A DNA stretch of 64,000 nucleotides from JADFQT01 sp965216025 (GCA_965216025.1 CBDCEX010000013.1:186001-250000), one strand, 5' to 3'; positions 46,798 through 56,014 are shown, numbered from the stretch's first letter. Made by a program: numbers and translations. The notes: a model not told the origin generated them from the sequence alone.

Positions 46798-48489
46798 TCA
46801 GGTTTTTAAGCTGGTCAGCGGGTCCTCCAGGGTGTCCCCCAAAGCGCCGCCGGGTGGGACCATGGGGTAGACGTTGGCGGAGTAGTCCACTACGAAATCT
46901 ATCAGGAAGGGCCCATCATGCTTCTGGGCTTGCCGCAAGGCCGGCATAACGTCTTCTTGGTGCTTTACCCTCACCGCCGGTATGCCATAGGCCTGGGAGA
47001 GGGCGACAAAATCGGGACCGGATATGGGCACCTCTTTAATGTGGTTATCGAAGAACAGCTCCTGCCATTGCCTGACCATCCCCAGATAGCCGTTGTTGAT
47101 CAGAACAATCTTCACCGGCAGCTTCTCTTGCACCATGGTGGCCAGCTCTTGGGATGTCATCTGGAAGCCGCCATCGCCGGCGACAGTCCAAACCGGGGAG
47201 TTGGGGCGGCCCATCTGGGCGCCCAGCGCCGCCGGCAGCTCGAAGCCCATAACCCCCAGCCCGCCGGAGGATACAAAGGTGTTGCAGCCATTGAAGAATA
47301 GGAATTGGGCGGCCCACATCTGGTGCTGCCCCACGCCGGTTACCACCACCGATTCGGTGTCCTCCTGGATCAGCTCATTTAGCTCTTTCAGCACCTGTTG
47401 CGGCTGCAGGTTTTCGGAGGGAGGAATGGCCAAAGATGGATGATTCTGTTTGAGATCTTCAATGTGGCCCATCCATTCCAGGCGCGGGCAGTGCTTGACC
47501 AGGGGGAGCAGAGCCTGAAGAATCACCTTGGCGTCGCCGATTAGGGGCACCTCCACCGGAACGTTGCGGCCTACTTGGGTCGGCTCGATGTCCAGGTGAA
47601 TGATCCGGGCATGAGGAGCGAAGGTTGAAGCTTTGCCCGTCACCCGGTCGTCAAAACGCATGCCCAGTCCCACCAACAGGTCGGCCTGGTCGACCACCAT
47701 GTTGGACCAATACATGCCGTGCATCCCCAGCATACCCAGGCTAAGGGGGTGGTTTCTGGGAAATCCGCTGAGACCCAGCAAGGTGTTGATCACCGGTATC
47801 CCGGTGGTTTCGGCCAGAGCCTGGACCTCCTGGGTCGCTCCCGATGCCAATACGCCGTGGCCGCCGATGATTACCGGCCGCTCCGCCTGGTTGATCAGGC
47901 GAGCCGCCTGCTGCACCTGTTCCAGGGTTTCTTCAGCCACGGTTGGAAGGACTTTCTCAGGAAGGGATTGATATTCGAACTCGGCCTCCTCTAGCTGCAC
48001 ATCCCGAGGTACATCGATCAGCACCGGGCCGGGACGCCCTTCCTGAGCAACACGGAAGGCCTCGCGGATGGTGGGGGCCAGGTCCTGGGCCGACATGACC
48101 AGATAGGTCATCTTGGTGCAAGCGGCGGCAATGGAGCAGATGTCGCATTCCTGGAAGGCTTCGGAGCCGATCACCGGGCGGGCCACCTGTCCGGTGATGG
48201 CGATCATGGGCACCGAGTCGGCCTTGGCTCCCATTATGCCCGTAACCAGGTTGGTGGCGCCGGGACCGGAGGTGGCTAGGCACACCCCCGGCCTGCCGGT
48301 GACTCGAGCGTATCCGTCGGCAGCGTGGGCCGCCGCTTCCTCATGACGCACCAAAACGTGGCGCAGCTGTGGGTACCCCCATAACGCATCATACAGGGGC
48401 AAAATGGCTCCACCGGGGTAGCCGAAGAGGACCTCCACGCCCTCCCGCAGCAAACTTTCACAGATGATTTGCCCGCCCTTCAGTTTCAC
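46798..48489 (-). CDS. ilvB: Acetolactate synthase, catalytic (large) subunit
   Basis: 563 aa, full length. The ThDP-activating glutamate is in VRHEEAAAHAADGYARVTG; the central FAD-type domain has GMRFDDRVTG; the ThDP motif is VAGDGGFQM ... LINNGYLGMVRQW. It joins two pyruvates, or pyruvate and 2-oxobutyrate, as the first step of valine/leucine/isoleucine synthesis. GTG 48489 has AGGAGG 7 nt upstream. No ilvN regulatory subunit or ilvC follows; transcription likely ends at the hairpin at 46701. Expression is probably controlled by the T-box leader upstream. Confidence 0.95.
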   Translation of the reverse strand: MKLKGGQIICESLLREGVEVLFGYPGGAILPLYDALWGYPQLRHVLVRHEEAAAHAADGYARVTGRPGVCLATSGPGATNLVTGIMGAKADSVPMIAITGQVARPVIGSEAFQECDICSIAAACTKMTYLVMSAQDLAPTIREAFRVAQEGRPGPVLIDVPRDVQLEEAEFEYQSLPEKVLPTVAEETLEQVQQAARLINQAERPVIIGGHGVLASGATQEVQALAETTGIPVINTLLGLSGFPRNHPLSLGMLGMHGMYWSNMVVDQADLLVGLGMRFDDRVTGKASTFAPHARIIHLDIEPTQVGRNVPVEVPLIGDAKVILQALLPLVKHCPRLEWMGHIEDLKQNHPSLAIPPSENLQPQQVLKELNELIQEDTESVVVTGVGQHQMWAAQFLFFNGCNTFVSSGGLGVMGFELPAALGAQMGRPNSPVWTVAGDGGFQMTSQELATMVQEKLPVKIVLINNGYLGMVRQWQELFFDNHIKEVPISGPDFVALSQAYGIPAVRVKHQEDVMPALRQAQKHDGPFLIDFVVDYSANVYPMVPPGGALGDTLEDPLTSLKT

Positions 48490-48550
48490 AGCAACCTCCT
48501 AAATTTTTAAGCCCTGGCCTGCTGAGAAACGGTTGGGAAGGGAACTCAAC

Positions 48551-48581
48551 AATAAAAGTCCCGTCCACATAGGGACGGGAC
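48551..48581 (-). terminator. T-box-controlled terminator
   Basis: GTCCCGTCC pairs with GGACGGGAC (+ strand 48558-48566 and 48573-48581), followed by TTTTATT on the minus strand. It lies just after the T-box sequence and 60 bp before ilvB. Confidence 0.85.
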
Positions 48582-48835
48582 TTTTTCATTCCCGCGGTAC
48601 CACCCTATTTATCCGACCTTCCTTTCCGGGAAATCGGACCTCTCTAGCAGGACACCAACATGTCCCGTCGTGACTAACGAGCGACGACCCCGGCCTGGCT
48701 TACTAGCCCTGAACAGAGTTCGGGGGTTCAGCTGGCGGCTCCGGAGGGATTTTCGGCAAGTTTGGCGTGCCTGCTCTCACCCTACCAGGCTCTCTGAACG
48801 CCTGAGCTTACCTACTCGTCTCCATCATAGCCTTT
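48551..48835 (-). promoter_or_regulatory. T-box leader of ilvB
   Basis: On the minus strand AGGGTGGTACCGCGGG (48606-48591) is the canonical T-box/antiterminator sequence, followed by a terminator. Upstream are stem I marks in order: GAGTAG (AG bulge region), CAGAGAGCC and GGGTGAGAGC (distal loop pair), and CCGAAAATCCCTCCGGAGC. The likely specifier is AUC (48750-48748), isoleucine, which fits ilvB. UGGU in the bulge would pair with the ACCA end of an uncharged tRNA with discriminator A. Uncharged tRNA should promote read-through into ilvB. Confidence 0.88.
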
Positions 48836-48839
48836 ACTG

Positions 48840-49167
48840 CTGCAAATTATCACACCCAACCCAGAGTGTCAACGCGAACCCGGACCCATTAACATGCGAT
48901 AACCGGGCATTTTCATCTTCTCCGCTCAAGCCGCTAGACAACCCGCCCAATCTTGGCGAGTGTTTAATAATTTTCTCGACTTCCAGGCTCAAACTGTCAT
49001 CCCGTTTTGGGCTTCCTCTCCCCTTGTGGGAGAGGATTGAGGTGAGGGGTATCACCCTCATCCCAACCTTCTCCCACCAAGGGAGAAGGGGCTATCATCA
49101 GGCCACGCCAGGATGCGTATGCTTCTATTCCAGCGTGTATAATGCGCCTGGTTTTTTAAAAACACTG
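48840..49167. repeat. Non-coding gap with imperfect hairpin repeats
   Basis: No gene seen. From about 49005 to 49100 there are repeated CTCTCCCCTTGTGGGAGAG and CTTCTCCCACCAAGGGAGAAG hairpins with a short GGTGAGGGGTATCACCCTCATCC link, a common dispersed repeat type. Confidence 0.55.
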
Positions 49168-49459
49168 CTAAGGGGGGCTGAGCAGCCAGGCTTGGTCCCT
49201 AGCCGGACCTGACAGCCACTGCAAAACACTCGCCAGGTAGGACCGAGGCACGTCGACACCCAATCCCTGGGCCAGCCGGTTCATGAAGTTGACTAAGCCG
49301 GTTATCAGAACGATGGCAAGAATCTCCTCGTCGTCAAATCCGGCATCCCTTAAAGCCTCCACATCATCCCGGTCCACCGCCGCCGGCTCCAGGGTTAGCT
49401 TTACCGCAAACTCCAACATTGTCCGGTCTCCTCCAGTCAACCCCGATTGGGAGTAATCA

Positions 49460-50732
49460 CAGGGTCTTTTCATTCTCCTGCCTGGTAGGTAAAGCCCATC
49501 ATGTCGAAAGCTTCGCTGAGATGGGCATTGTGGCGGCGTAGGGCAGCGGCTACGTTGGAATGCCCAGCCCGACGTACCAAGCTGATGACCAGGTTCCGCA
49601 GGCCCGCCAGAACCTGTGGGGCGGCCCCAGTGCGCACCTGAGAGCGGTCCTCGTCGAAGGTCACATCCCGTACCCAGTGGAGGCGGTTCTCGATGCCCCA
49701 GTGCCCACGGGAAAGGCTCAACAATCGCCTGGCATCGGCATCAGTGGCTGGGAGACTGCTAATTGCATAGCTCACAGCCACCTGTTTCTTGCCCTTCACG
49801 ACCCGCTGGCGCTCTAGCCGACACACCTGTTGCAGATGCGGCCACGCTTCCCCGACCGTCCCAGCGCTGCCCACGTAGCCATTTAGCTCTGGGTCGGCCA
49901 AGGCCCACAACTCTCGCCGCTCCAGCCGCCCATGACGCCGCTTTACTGGAGCATCGGCCCAGACCGTCAGCTTGGCCCCGCGTGCTCGCCACTCCGCTGC
50001 CAGCCAGGGAGGTACGGTTGGGCCACCAGCCCTCTCAGTTCCTAGCAGGGGAAAAAGCCACCTCCAGGTCTCGGCGCAAGGTGGGCTGATTCTCTTTAAC
50101 TGGCAGCAGATACTCTCCGCCGCCTGCCACAATCTGCTCACAGACTTTCCGTTGGGTCAGTAAGGCATCAGCCACTACTACCCGACCCTTCAGGGGTACC
50201 TGGCCCAATACTTCTTTGACCGCCGCCAATTCTTCCCCTTTGCCCGGCGCAGCTACCTGCGCCAGCACTGCCCCAGCGCGGCTAGCGTAGGCCGACACCA
50301 GATGGACCCCGGGTATCTCTTGGCCGTGGACCCCTCGCAAGGTTTTCCCGTCCAGGGACAGGGGGTCATCCGCCTCTACCCCGCTATTTGCCAGCCAGTT
50401 GCCGACTTCTGCCTCAAAGGCCGCCACGTCCAGGCCCTTGAACACCCGGTGGAGGGTGGCCACGCAGGGTGTCTTCTCCTGGCTGAACCCCAAAAGCTGC
50501 GCCGTAGCACCCCCTTGGTCCCGCCCCCATTGAGCTATGGCGTATAAGCTGCGGGCGCCGCACAGCATGGCACAGGTGGCCAAGGCCAGGATCGCCCCCA
50601 AAGAGTGGCGTCGCCCTTGGCTACTCCGGAAGTCAGGCACCAAATCCAGCGTTTCTCTCAAAGTCATCATCCTTCCCTCCCGCTTAAACTGGTAATAATT
50701 TTATACTATTTTGAGAAAATGAAAAGGCCCTG
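49460..50732 (-). mobile_element. ISAs1-family IS, copy 2 (1273 bp)
   Basis: Same length and tips as copy 1 (one change, CAGGGTC). The left target duplication is GGAGTAATCA (49450-49459). The right duplication is GGAGTAATC (50733-50741), whose last base was separated by the later IS66 insertion. Confidence 0.93.
49470..50670 (-). CDS. ISAs1-family transposase in two overlapping frames, copy 2
   Basis: Same two-frame structure as copy 1 with the +1 shift at the GGGGAAAAA (+ strand) at 50048-50056. The downstream frame differs at one visible residue (Gln for Glu in CRLERQRV). All three DDE segments are present. Confidence 0.85.
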
Positions 50733-50741
50733 GGAGTAATC

Positions 50742-52172
50742 GTAACTGTTCAGACTTGATGAGGTGAATTGGCTCAAAGCCGTTGGAAAAACGCTGGCAT
50801 GGCCGGGGGAGTTGTGGCATACCAGGGAGGTGGACACTGAACTAGACCTGAACGCGGCGAGTCGCGAAACTCTGCTGGAGATAATTGCCGGCCAGCGGGC
50901 AGTCATTGCCGATTTGCAAAGGCGGATTGGGGTTCTGGAATCCCGTCCCAACCGGCGCGGGTCGTCGGGGATGCCGGGTAATCAGCCGCACTCCAGCCGG
51001 CAAGCGCCGGAGAAAAAGGAGCCCAGAAAGCCGCGCCGCCATGGCTTCGCCCGCCAGCGCATGACTCCTACCCAGCGGGTGGAGCATGCCGTGGCGGTCT
51101 GTCCCGACTGCGGGACTCACCTGAACGGCGGATGGGTACAGCGAACTCGGGAAGTCATTGAGCTACCGGTGGCTCCGGTAGAAGTGACCGAGCACGCCCT
51201 GGTAGCCCGCATCTGTCCGGTATGCCAGCGGCGCCGGCTGCCCAAAGAGGCCCTGCAGGGGGTGGTTCTGGGCCAGCAGCGCCTGGGGGTCAATCTGGTA
51301 AGCCTGATGGTGACCCTGCGGGAGGAGGGACGGTTGCCCATAAGAATCATCCAATGGTACCTGGAGACCGTCCATCAGTTGCACCTGAGTGTTGGTGCCA
51401 TCGTCCAGGCCGTCCATGGAGTAGCCCGTCAGGCTGAGACGGCGGTGCGAGAGGTGCTCGAGCAAGTCCGCGCCAGTCCCGTGGTGCAGGGCGACGAAAC
51501 CGGCTGGCGCCAGGACGGGAGCAACGGCTATGTTTGGACCTTCAGCACTCCCAGCGAACGATACTTCCTGCGTCGGGGTCGGGATAAGGGGGTGGTGGAT
51601 GAGGTGCTGGATTCCTCCTTCAGCGGAGTGTTGGTCAGTGATTTCTACGCCGCCTATAACCACTACCCGGGCCTGAAGCAACGGTGCTGGGCTCATCTGC
51701 TGCGGGATATCCATGACCTGAAAGGGTTGTACCCAGAAGACGCTGGGCTGGCTCAGTGGGCCGAGGCGGTTCACCAGGTCTACACGGAGGCCAAGGCCTC
51801 GGTCCTTCCCCGAGCCCAGCCAGGCCATCGCACCCAGCTAATGCTGGAGGAGAAACTAATGGTCTTGGCACGGCCTTTCCTTAAAGATCCCCTGGCGGTT
51901 CAGGCCAAGCTCTGCCGGCGCATGGAACGGTTCATCAAGGAACTGTTTGTCTTCGTGTCGGACCCAGCCGTGCCCTCAGACAACAACGCCGCCGAGCGGA
52001 GCCTGCGGCATCTGGTAACCAGTCGCAAGATCAGCGGCGGCACCCGCTCAGGGCAGGGCACCGACAGCAAGATGACCTTGGCATCCCTCTTTGGCACCTG
52101 GCGGGCCAGAGGTCTCAATCCCCTCCTGGAATGCCGCCGGTTGCTCACTTCCCCTCAACTCTGAACAGTTTC
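50742..52172 (+). mobile_element. IS66-family IS, copy D (1431 bp)
   Basis: Tips are GTAACTGTTCAGACTTG and the complement of GAAACTGTTCAGAGTTG. The 8-bp duplication GAGTAATC is at 50734-50741 and 52173-52180. It lies directly against ISAs1 copy 2, inside that element's right target duplication. Confidence 0.95.
50764..52164 (+). CDS. IS66-family transposase (TnpC), copy D
   Basis: 466 aa, intact. Shares MTPTQRVEH and the SPQL end with copy C but keeps IELPVAPVE and TEAKASVLPR of copies A and B. Confidence 0.95.
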   Translation: MNWLKAVGKTLAWPGELWHTREVDTELDLNAASRETLLEIIAGQRAVIADLQRRIGVLESRPNRRGSSGMPGNQPHSSRQAPEKKEPRKPRRHGFARQRMTPTQRVEHAVAVCPDCGTHLNGGWVQRTREVIELPVAPVEVTEHALVARICPVCQRRRLPKEALQGVVLGQQRLGVNLVSLMVTLREEGRLPIRIIQWYLETVHQLHLSVGAIVQAVHGVARQAETAVREVLEQVRASPVVQGDETGWRQDGSNGYVWTFSTPSERYFLRRGRDKGVVDEVLDSSFSGVLVSDFYAAYNHYPGLKQRCWAHLLRDIHDLKGLYPEDAGLAQWAEAVHQVYTEAKASVLPRAQPGHRTQLMLEEKLMVLARPFLKDPLAVQAKLCRRMERFIKELFVFVSDPAVPSDNNAAERSLRHLVTSRKISGGTRSGQGTDSKMTLASLFGTWRARGLNPLLECRRLLTSPQL

Positions 52173-52536
52173 GAGTAATCAGCCAGCAAAGCGCTGGCCA
52201 GTTGCTCGTCCCCGGAGTGGAGCCGCAAGAACCCTCCGTGGGTCAAGGCTCCATACCGGCATCGGTTGGCCGCGGCGACAACAGTAGCGATGGCTTCCTC
52301 CTGAACCCGGCTCAAGGCGGAGCTGCCAAATGCCAGAGTCTCGTTCAGCTGCTTGACCTGCTCCTGCGCCAGGGGGCTGAGGGATAGCGCCTGAAAGACG
52401 GCGGGCAAGTCTTGCTCGCCCGGCGGGTGCTCTGATGGAACCTCATCGATCCATGGCATTTTCGGATCCTACCGGCTGTTTATCTTTTCTTTCAGGCATC
52501 TGATGTGGCCTGGTGTCAGGTTAGCGCCGAAAAGGG

Positions 52537-52842
52537 TTAGCGATTAAAAGCGTTGGCTCCGGTCACCAGAGCCGGGGTACCACCCATCACGAAAGCAACC
52601 CCCACCGTCTCGGCGATTTCTTTCTCAGTCGCGCCGACGGCCCGGGCCCGGTTGGCGATGTTGGCTACCCCCTCCGGATGGGCCAACAGTGCATCGCACA
52701 GCATGGTCATCAAGACTTTGACCTTTAGGGAAAGGGCGCCATCCGCCATAACGTGGTCGCGGACCGCAGACACATCCTCGAATAGCTGCGGGGCTTCCTT
52801 CTCCAAAATGGCTTGCCAGGATCCGGGATTTGGCAAGGTCAT
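52537..52842 (-). CDS. Carboxymuconolactone decarboxylase (CMD/AhpD) family protein
   Basis: 101 aa from ATG 52842, with AAGGAGAAG just upstream. The core helix pair is LSLKVKVLMTMLCDALLAHP and GATEKEIAETVGVAFVMGGT. Only one cysteine (MLC) precedes the His, so classic AhpD disulfide chemistry is unlikely; related proteins are decarboxylases or unclassified oxidoreductases. It is next to the disrupted AhpD-like gene, 78 bp from its start and in the same direction. Confidence 0.85.
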   Translation of the reverse strand: MTLPNPGSWQAILEKEAPQLFEDVSAVRDHVMADGALSLKVKVLMTMLCDALLAHPEGVANIANRARAVGATEKEIAETVGVAFVMGGTPALVTGANAFNR

Positions 52843-53019
52843 ATTCTTCTCCTTTTCCTTATCTGGGGGCTCATGGAGCGCCAATCGACGATCTGGCGTA
52901 AGGAACAGCCAACGCCCCCTTAGTCCAAGAATTCCTTTGTTGTCGCCGGCCAACCAGCGTGCGAACCGCAAAAGTTCTATGCTAGTATATCTGGCTAGTA
53001 TATCTGTGGGAGCAGTGAA

Positions 53020-53619
53020 TTGTTACCAGAGCAGACCCGTCCACCCAGTTATCTTACCCGAATTCGTGGCGTTCCGCTGTTGCCGCAGGAGTGGGTAAGT
53101 CACTCGTTTACTCCGACGGACGGCATTTCCCCAGAGCCCAGCGCTGCCGGCCGGTTGCTGGTAACCACCAACCAACGGATCATCTCCTTTTCCCAGGGTC
53201 AGCAGGGTAACGAAACAGTCCTGGTGCCAGTAGAGGAGCTGAACGGAGTGGTGGTGAAGCCGGAATCCCGCAGCTCCGCTACCTTGGTTCAGGGCTTACT
53301 TTTATTAGCAGCAGGAGCCTTGATCTACCTGATTGGGGGTTACTGGCTAGCTGGCCGGCTGAAAGGACCAAATATCCCGATAATTAACCAGGACATTTGG
53401 ACGTTAATCCTCCTGGCCGCGCTAATTTGGAGTGGCTGGCTGATCTGGCGGCACTACTTCACCAAGGAACAGGGTCAGGTGACCTTTCAGGGAGGCAACT
53501 GGGCCTTCAGCTTCCCCTATTCCGGTGACAAGCCGACGGAGGAGGTGCAGCAGGTTATCCGGGCCGCCTTCGTTTCCCGGAACCATCACAGAGGCCGCGG
53601 GTCAGAGCAACCCCTTTGA
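53020..53619 (+). CDS. Hypothetical protein with two membrane segments
   Basis: 199 aa from TTG 53020, with GGGAG about 9 nt upstream. The N-terminal ~85 residues form a soluble domain with GRLLVTTNQRIISFSQG, recalling PH-like membrane-protein domains that begin 'LxxTNxRIIxF'. Two hydrophobic helices lie at about 88-110 and 126-145. The C-terminal ~50 residues are soluble. No enzyme motif. Its 3' end overlaps the opposing Myb-like gene end by about 65 bp. Confidence 0.65.
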   Translation: MLPEQTRPPSYLTRIRGVPLLPQEWVSHSFTPTDGISPEPSAAGRLLVTTNQRIISFSQGQQGNETVLVPVEELNGVVVKPESRSSATLVQGLLLLAAGALIYLIGGYWLAGRLKGPNIPIINQDIWTLILLAALIWSGWLIWRHYFTKEQGQVTFQGGNWAFSFPYSGDKPTEEVQQVIRAAFVSRNHHRGRGSEQPL

Positions 53620-54278
53620 CCCCAGCGATCCAAGGGCAGCTACCCGCCAGATTACCGAATTTAGCCTGGATGCGCCATTTCAGGCCCAGACGGGAAGCCT
53701 GGAGGCGCACCGACGCGACGCTCCGCCTCAGGACCAGGGCTGTCTGGTGACAGGTGCGGTATCTCACCAGGGACCGCAACCGCGATCTTTCATCTTCGGT
53801 CCAACGCGGGTGGGTGTCCAGGCCTGGGGCTGCCTCCCCACCGCTCTCCCAGTTCCGGCCCGCCATGATCTCGATCAGCTGAGACAGGTCGACGCCAGAG
53901 TCGTCGACCTCATGGGCGTGCCCCATGAGGAAGGCCCGCAGGGCCAGCTCCGATATGCGGTAGCGCTCGGCCATGGGACGCACGGGAAGGCGTCCCGGGG
54001 AATTGGTCGCCTGGAGCTCACCGCGGTCTATGCGGGCCGTGATCCAGGCGACGTCGACGCCGAAGATATCCGCGACCTCACTGGCGGACCGCCAACCCGC
54101 GCCGATCATCCAGACCAGCCCGAGCCGGCTGGCCCGCACCCGCACCGCCACAACGCTGTGGCCGAGGACGCTGGCCGTTTGGTCGATGGCGTGAGTCTCC
54201 CACCATGGACCGCAGGGCATCCTCCTCATCCGGGGTCCACTGCCGACGGGCGGAACGACTCGGTTCCTCTGCCTTCAC
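53555..54278 (-). pseudogene. Myb/SANT-like - HTH - Myb/SANT-like DNA-binding protein, frameshifted
   Basis: Two related segments flank a central HTH: RRQWTPDEEDALRSMV...IDQTASVLGHSVVAVRVRASRLGL near the start and HPRWTEDERSRLRSLV...HQTALVLRRSVASVRLQASRLGL near the end. The centre reads WRSASEVADIFGVDVAWITA, an HTH. The first SANT-like unit is broken by one extra base in CCC (+ strand 54199-54201); the 724-nt frame is one over a multiple of three, giving 240 aa. GTG 54278 has AGGAGG about 11 nt upstream. Divergent from the NERD gene, so a regulator of it is plausible. Confidence 0.6.
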
Positions 54279-54522
54279 CCCATGTTCATCCTCCTGCAGG
54301 TGCGGAACTGGAGCGCACCCTGATGATCTTTATTCTCGCCGACGGAGTCTGGGGCGCGGTTTGGCGCCTCCTAATTGTCCCGGGGGACAGACCCGGCGTC
54401 CAGCAGCGGATGAATCCCCGCTGTCAGGCTACTCCAGTTACATGACACCCCTCGGCGGCCGTAGGGGGCGCCCTGCCTGCCGCCTTGGGGGAGGGGCAAC
54501 AATCGAAGAAGAAGGAGATTAC

Positions 54523-55195
54523 ATGAAGACCAACCCCAAATTCCCACCGTCCCGCTTGACCGACCCCAGGCGCCGGGCCGAGCGGGACATCTACCAGGCC
54601 GTGGAGGCCAGCCCCATCCCCGGACGGGCCCTCTACGAGGTGAAGGTGACGCGCGACGCCAAACAGGTGGACATCCTTCTGTGGGCCGAAGCCATCACCA
54701 CGTTCGCCGTTGAGCTCAAGGGGGGACCGTACGAAATCCATGACGGAGAACTCTGCTTGGTCACCGACCAAGGCAGGACACCCAAGCCCGGCCTGCTGGC
54801 CAAGGTCTGGGACTCCAGCATGGCCATACCCGAAGTTCATCCAGCGCAAGCTGGGCCGGGGGATGTACATCGTCCCCGTCCTGGGTCTGCCCGACATGGA
54901 GCGGGACGAGGCCATCCTGGACATGGCGGCCCGCCGCAGCGTTGAGGTGCTGTTCGGGCAGGACGACTGGGTCAACCGGCTGGTCGCACTGGCCGACGGA
55001 CATCCCATCCGGCACCGGCCCACCGAGGACAGCATCGAGCAGAAGGTGATGGCCATCATGCCGGAACTGGCTCCGGCTGCCGGAGCAACTTCACCCCAGG
55101 TGGTGATCCAGAACGTGGAGAACCTCCACCTGCACGTTGGGCCGGAAGGCATCGCAGGCATCGAAGGTCTGAGCGACCTGACGGCCCAAGGCTGA
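54523..55195 (+). pseudogene. NERD-domain (nuclease-related) protein, frameshifted
   Basis: ATG 54523 follows AAGGAG. The first ~100 residues are a NERD-type fold: RRAERDIYQAVEAS, RALYEVKVTRDAKQVDILLW and FAVELKGGPYEI, giving the D...E-x-K pattern of restriction-like nucleases. One extra base in CCC (54829-54831) shifts the frame; the remainder (KFIQRKLGRGMYIVPVLGL, then ARRSVEVLFGQDDWVNRLVA) runs to 55195. The repaired protein is 223 aa. NERD proteins are DNA-processing or defence-linked, but the role is unproven. Divergent from the Myb-like gene. Confidence 0.7.
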
Positions 55196-55297
55196 TATCC
55201 CCGGAGCGGCGTCTCCGGCATCCCGGGCCCGGGGCGGGGGTCCGGACCGCCGGGGGCGCGCTCCCTTCATAACGCCAAGCCAAACAGGAGAATAACA

Positions 55298-55540
55298 ATG
55301 ACCAATAAATGGAAGGACAGGGTTATCCGCGGAGGCACCATCGCGATGGCGACAGTGTCCGTGCTAGGATGCGTGACCGCCCTCATCGCCGTCACCGTGG
55401 GATCCGCTGCCGCTGGCAGGGCCAGCGTCATCATCCTCGCCGTGGCTGCCGGCATCGGACTGGCATGCGTCATCGCCGTGAGCTTCCCCAGCCTGCACTC
55501 CGGAAGACGGAGACGCCGACAGGACCGGCACTGTCCCTAG
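55298..55540 (+). CDS. Small membrane protein
   Basis: 80 aa from ATG 55298, with AGGAG 7 nt upstream. Two hydrophobic helices (about 15-37 and 42-64: GGTIAMATVSVLGCVTALIA, ASVIILAVAAGIGLACVIAV) and an Arg-rich tail (GRRRRRQDRH). About 100 bp after the NERD gene in the same direction, so probably co-transcribed; possible membrane partner. Family not recognised. Confidence 0.6.
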   Translation: MTNKWKDRVIRGGTIAMATVSVLGCVTALIAVTVGSAAAGRASVIILAVAAGIGLACVIAVSFPSLHSGRRRRRQDRHCP

Positions 55541-56014
55541 AGACACCGTGGGACGCTATGGCGAAACAGGGAGGGGAACCAAAGGTCAGAAAGACACCGG
55601 CCAAGTATCCGCGGGCCCGGGCGCGTCGGCGAACAGGTCGGCCGTACCGGGATGGGAAGTGGGACTGGGATGTGGCTGGGCTCGGAGATGGGCCGGCATC
55701 CGTCCACCCCCGCTCGAGCAGGGACAACCTTGCTTTTCCGAAGCCCTCGCAGCGGGCTACCCTTCGTCCAGAAGCCTGCGGACACCGCGCTCCCTGACCC
55801 AGGCCGGGAAGACCTGGTAGAGGTCGCGGTCCTCCTGACGATCGGACCTGGCCATGGTCTTAGGTCCATGCGATAACTCTAACAGAATCGTATCTCAGGT
55901 ATCTCAGGCCCTTCCGACCCGAAAAACCGGCTCTACGGCGATTCTGGAGCGGTAGAATTTCCGCCGAAACCGGCCTTGACGGGACTCAGGAGCCAGAGTA
56001 GCGGTACTCGCCGC
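55541..56014. other. Stretch without a confident gene
   Basis: Several overlapping frames of biased composition exist on both strands, none with a clear ribosome site. The most protein-like is the short minus-strand frame at 55757-55855. A nearly perfect repeat GTATCTCAG-GTATCTCAG lies at 55889-55907. Confidence 0.4.
55757..55855 (-). CDS. Possible 32-aa peptide
   Basis: ATG 55855 to TAG 55757; MARSDRQEDRDLYQVFPAWV followed by a basic amphipathic end (REREVRRLL-like). The composition is protein-like but there is no good ribosome site. It could be a truncated gene start. Confidence 0.25.
   Translation of the reverse strand: MARSDRQEDRDLYQVFPAWVRERGVRRLLDEG

Larger units (their letters stand above)
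49168..52459 (-). pseudogene. AhpD-like peroxidase-related protein, split by two IS elements
   Basis: The N-terminal part (52459-52173) has AIATVVAAANRCRYGALTHG, the carboxymuconolactone decarboxylase/AhpD core with only the first cysteine of the usual pair. The C-terminal part (49450-49168) has LEFAVKLTLEPAAV, ALRDAGFDDEEILAIVLITG and NFMNRLAQGLGVDVP. Removing ISAs1 copy 2, IS66 copy D and the duplications restores ALLADYSQSGLTGGDR in a 570-bp frame, 189 aa, the usual length of this peroxidase-related family. The current copy cannot make the protein. Confidence 0.88.

Noticed and set aside
48834..49061. 75-aa minus-strand frame upstream of the T-box
   Set aside because: Consists of dispersed hairpin repeat sequence and has no ribosome site.
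53525..54445. 306-aa plus-strand frame antisense to the Myb-like gene
   Set aside because: The minus strand carries the repeated SANT-like units and HTH with a ribosome site; the plus frame has no domain or start signal.
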